From the NCBI GenBank assembly GCA_903970355.1, contig CAJCIF010000040.1:1-5594 (forward strand): 5,594 bases of DNA, in the 5' to 3' direction. The notes below the pieces were generated by a model. The model did no database searches and was not told where the DNA came from. It saw only the letters and a program-made list of their open reading frames with translations. This stretch comes from Actinomycetota bacterium. Its GTDB lineage: Bacteria; Cyanobacteriota; Vampirovibrionia; Obscuribacterales; Obscuribacteraceae. Made by a program: the position numbers and the translations under genes. This document shows positions 4,562 through 5,594 of this stretch, one piece after another; position 1 is the stretch's first letter, and each line of letters opens with the position of its first letter.

Positions 4562-5594
4562 TTAGTTGAAGGCTGAGAATTTGACGCGACTGTCGAGCGC
4601 TGCTTCTTGAATAGGCTGATCCCAGGCTAATTCTTGCAAAGCTTCAGGTATGCTCAGGTTCGAGCGGGTGCAGTAATTCAAGAGAACCACAGCTTGGTTT
4701 ATTTTGATTTTGTCCTCTCGAATAAGGCGCAGGCAGTCCCGTCCAATCGACAACATGTGTTTGTCAATCAAGCCGATTTCAAATAGGTACAACGAGAGAT
4801 CAACAATTGGTGAAGTGGCATCAGCTTTGGCTTCTTCAATTTGGGATTCGCTCAGGAAACCAGCCATTTTAATTAGACTAACTACCTGCGATCCAAAATG
4901 TCTGAGTTGCTTGAAAGCTTCTTGAACCGGAATGTTGTAGGCATTTACTCCGCGCATCAGTTCAGCCGCTTGCTGAGGTGTGATTTCCTTTTCGGCAACC
5001 ATGCGTTGCAATTCCAGGGCAGCAGCTAGTTGCTTTTCTGAAACGAGACCAGCGTCTAAAAGTAATTCTCCAAACGGACGGCCATCAACAAGGCTTGCTT
5101 CTACTACCCATAGACTGTCACTTTCAGAAAGCATTCCGGCCATGGCAAAGAGTTCGCCCAACTTAAGCCAGGCATCGCAGCCCGATTCATAAATACCTTC
5201 CAGCTTTAAGGCCTCCTCCAGGGATACGCGGCGCGCGCAAGCAATGGTAAGTCCGTGGATGGCTTGGTTTAAGGTAATCTGGTTCTGGCGCAACAGCACC
5301 TGAGCGTTCAGTGCTGTTGCCATTACGGATGGTGAGACTAGGCCCATCAAAACTAGACTTCTTCCTAAAGGAAGACCAGATTGTTCGGCTCTATCTGATG
5401 CCGATTTCAGTTGAAACTCGCTCACTACTTGAGCCAATAAAAGAAGTTCGGCCAGTTCATTGAGACCGCGGTGATCGTGAGCTTCGACAATGCCCTGGCG
5501 TTCAAGCGCTTCTTCAAAGGTAATGGCGCTCTGGCGAGCCTGATTTATCACTTTAATGGCGAGTTCGTATTTAACCTTGCCGCTGCGTATCATG
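4562..5594 (-). CDS. Tandem MshEN/T2SSE_N-like repeat protein, N-terminus outside window
   Basis: There are 343 codons inside the window, ending in TAA. It is made of 92-99-residue units. Each has two short motifs of the form LGELL..AGLVSE..L..AL..Q, joined to a helix pair ending in an EEAL-type segment. Residues 172-196 (R172, G175, G182, L193, Q196) closely follow the N-terminal motif of GspE/PilB/MshE ATPases, which in MshE binds cyclic di-GMP. The other units keep the hydrophobic pattern but lack that arginine. No Walker ATPase domain, signal peptide or membrane segment is visible. The Met at 5593 aligns with the middle of a repeat, so it is most likely internal and the gene begins beyond the right edge. 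Possible roles are a scaffold or a nucleotide sensor linked to secretion or pili; this is inference. An unrelated helical-repeat protein is the alternative. Confidence 0.85.
   Translation of the reverse strand, partial: MIRSGKVKYELAIKVINQARQSAITFEEALERQGIVEAHDHRGLNELAELLLLAQVVSEFQLKSASDRAEQSGLPLGRSLVLMGLVSPSVMATALNAQVLLRQNQITLNQAIHGLTIACARRVSLEEALKLEGIYESGCDAWLKLGELFAMAGMLSESDSLWVVEASLVDGRPFGELLLDAGLVSEKQLAAALELQRMVAEKEITPQQAAELMRGVNAYNIPVQEAFKQLRHFGSQVVSLIKMAGFLSESQIEEAKADATSPIVDLSLYLFEIGLIDKHMLSIGRDCLRLIREDKIKINQAVVLLNYCTRSNLSIPEALQELAWDQPIQEAALDSRVKFSAFN
4622..5593 (-). repeat. Protein-level tandem repeat units within the MshEN-like gene
   Basis: A partial unit spans 5593-5489 (residues 1-35), followed by full units at 5488-5192 (36-134), 5191-4898 (135-232) and 4897-4622 (233-324). 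Landmarks recur in order. AQVVSE, AGMLSE and AGFLSE are at 54, 152 and 244. MGLVS, AGLVS and IGLID are at 83, 181 and 273. EEAL, EEAL, QEAF and PEAL are at 27, 126, 224 and 316. The DNA has diverged strongly, so this is an old duplication rather than recent slippage. Confidence 0.8.

Noticed and set aside
1..5594. Mobile element or prophage boundary
   Set aside because: No transposase, integrase, tRNA attachment site or terminal inverted repeats are visible, and base composition does not shift sharply between genes.

Overview
The window looks like a bacterial chromosome segment of mid GC (roughly 45-50 % by eye) with ordinary protein genes and AT-rich gaps between them. There are no rRNA or tRNA genes, no CRISPR array, and no transposase or integrase. 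The gene mix is a FabV-type enoyl reductase, a YciI-like protein, a TetR regulator, a protein built of GspE/MshE N-terminal-like repeats, and a large orphan hydrophilic protein. This would suit an environmental bacterium such as an Obscuribacterales-like (Vampirovibrionia/Melainabacteria) lineage. That placement is an inference from general resemblance and is weakly supported.

Layout, left to right. Bases 1-1749 are one uninterrupted minus-strand reading frame of 583 codons that starts at 1749 and runs off the left edge. It is a large protein of unknown function lacking its C-terminus. A 118-bp gap with three copies of an ATTGGGA half-site separates it from fabV (1868-3061, minus), which is complete and has an intact Tyr-x8-Lys active site. 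Upstream of fabV lies a 340-bp gene-free stretch. It holds a plausible sigma-70 type promoter embedded in nested inverted repeats, then an array of about nine 14-15-bp units (consensus GGAGTCATAAAAAC), then about 100 bp with an 11-bp direct repeat. A YciI-like gene (3402-3725, minus) and a TetR-family regulator gene (3848-4540, plus) are divergent, with three small palindromes in or at the edges of the 122 bp between them. The regulator converges on a minus-strand gene (4562 to the right edge) whose product has 92-99-residue repeats resembling the MshEN/T2SSE_N domain. Its 5' end is outside the window.

How the genes may fit together: fabV would supply the final reduction of fatty acid elongation. 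The TetR protein most likely controls itself and the divergent YciI-like gene. Whether it also acts on fabV is open, since only one six-base half-site hints at it. The two truncated proteins have no evident pathway link to the rest. The least explained parts are the 15-bp array upstream of fabV, the orphan 583-codon frame and the tandem MshEN-like protein. No complete new defence or mobile system can be supported here.
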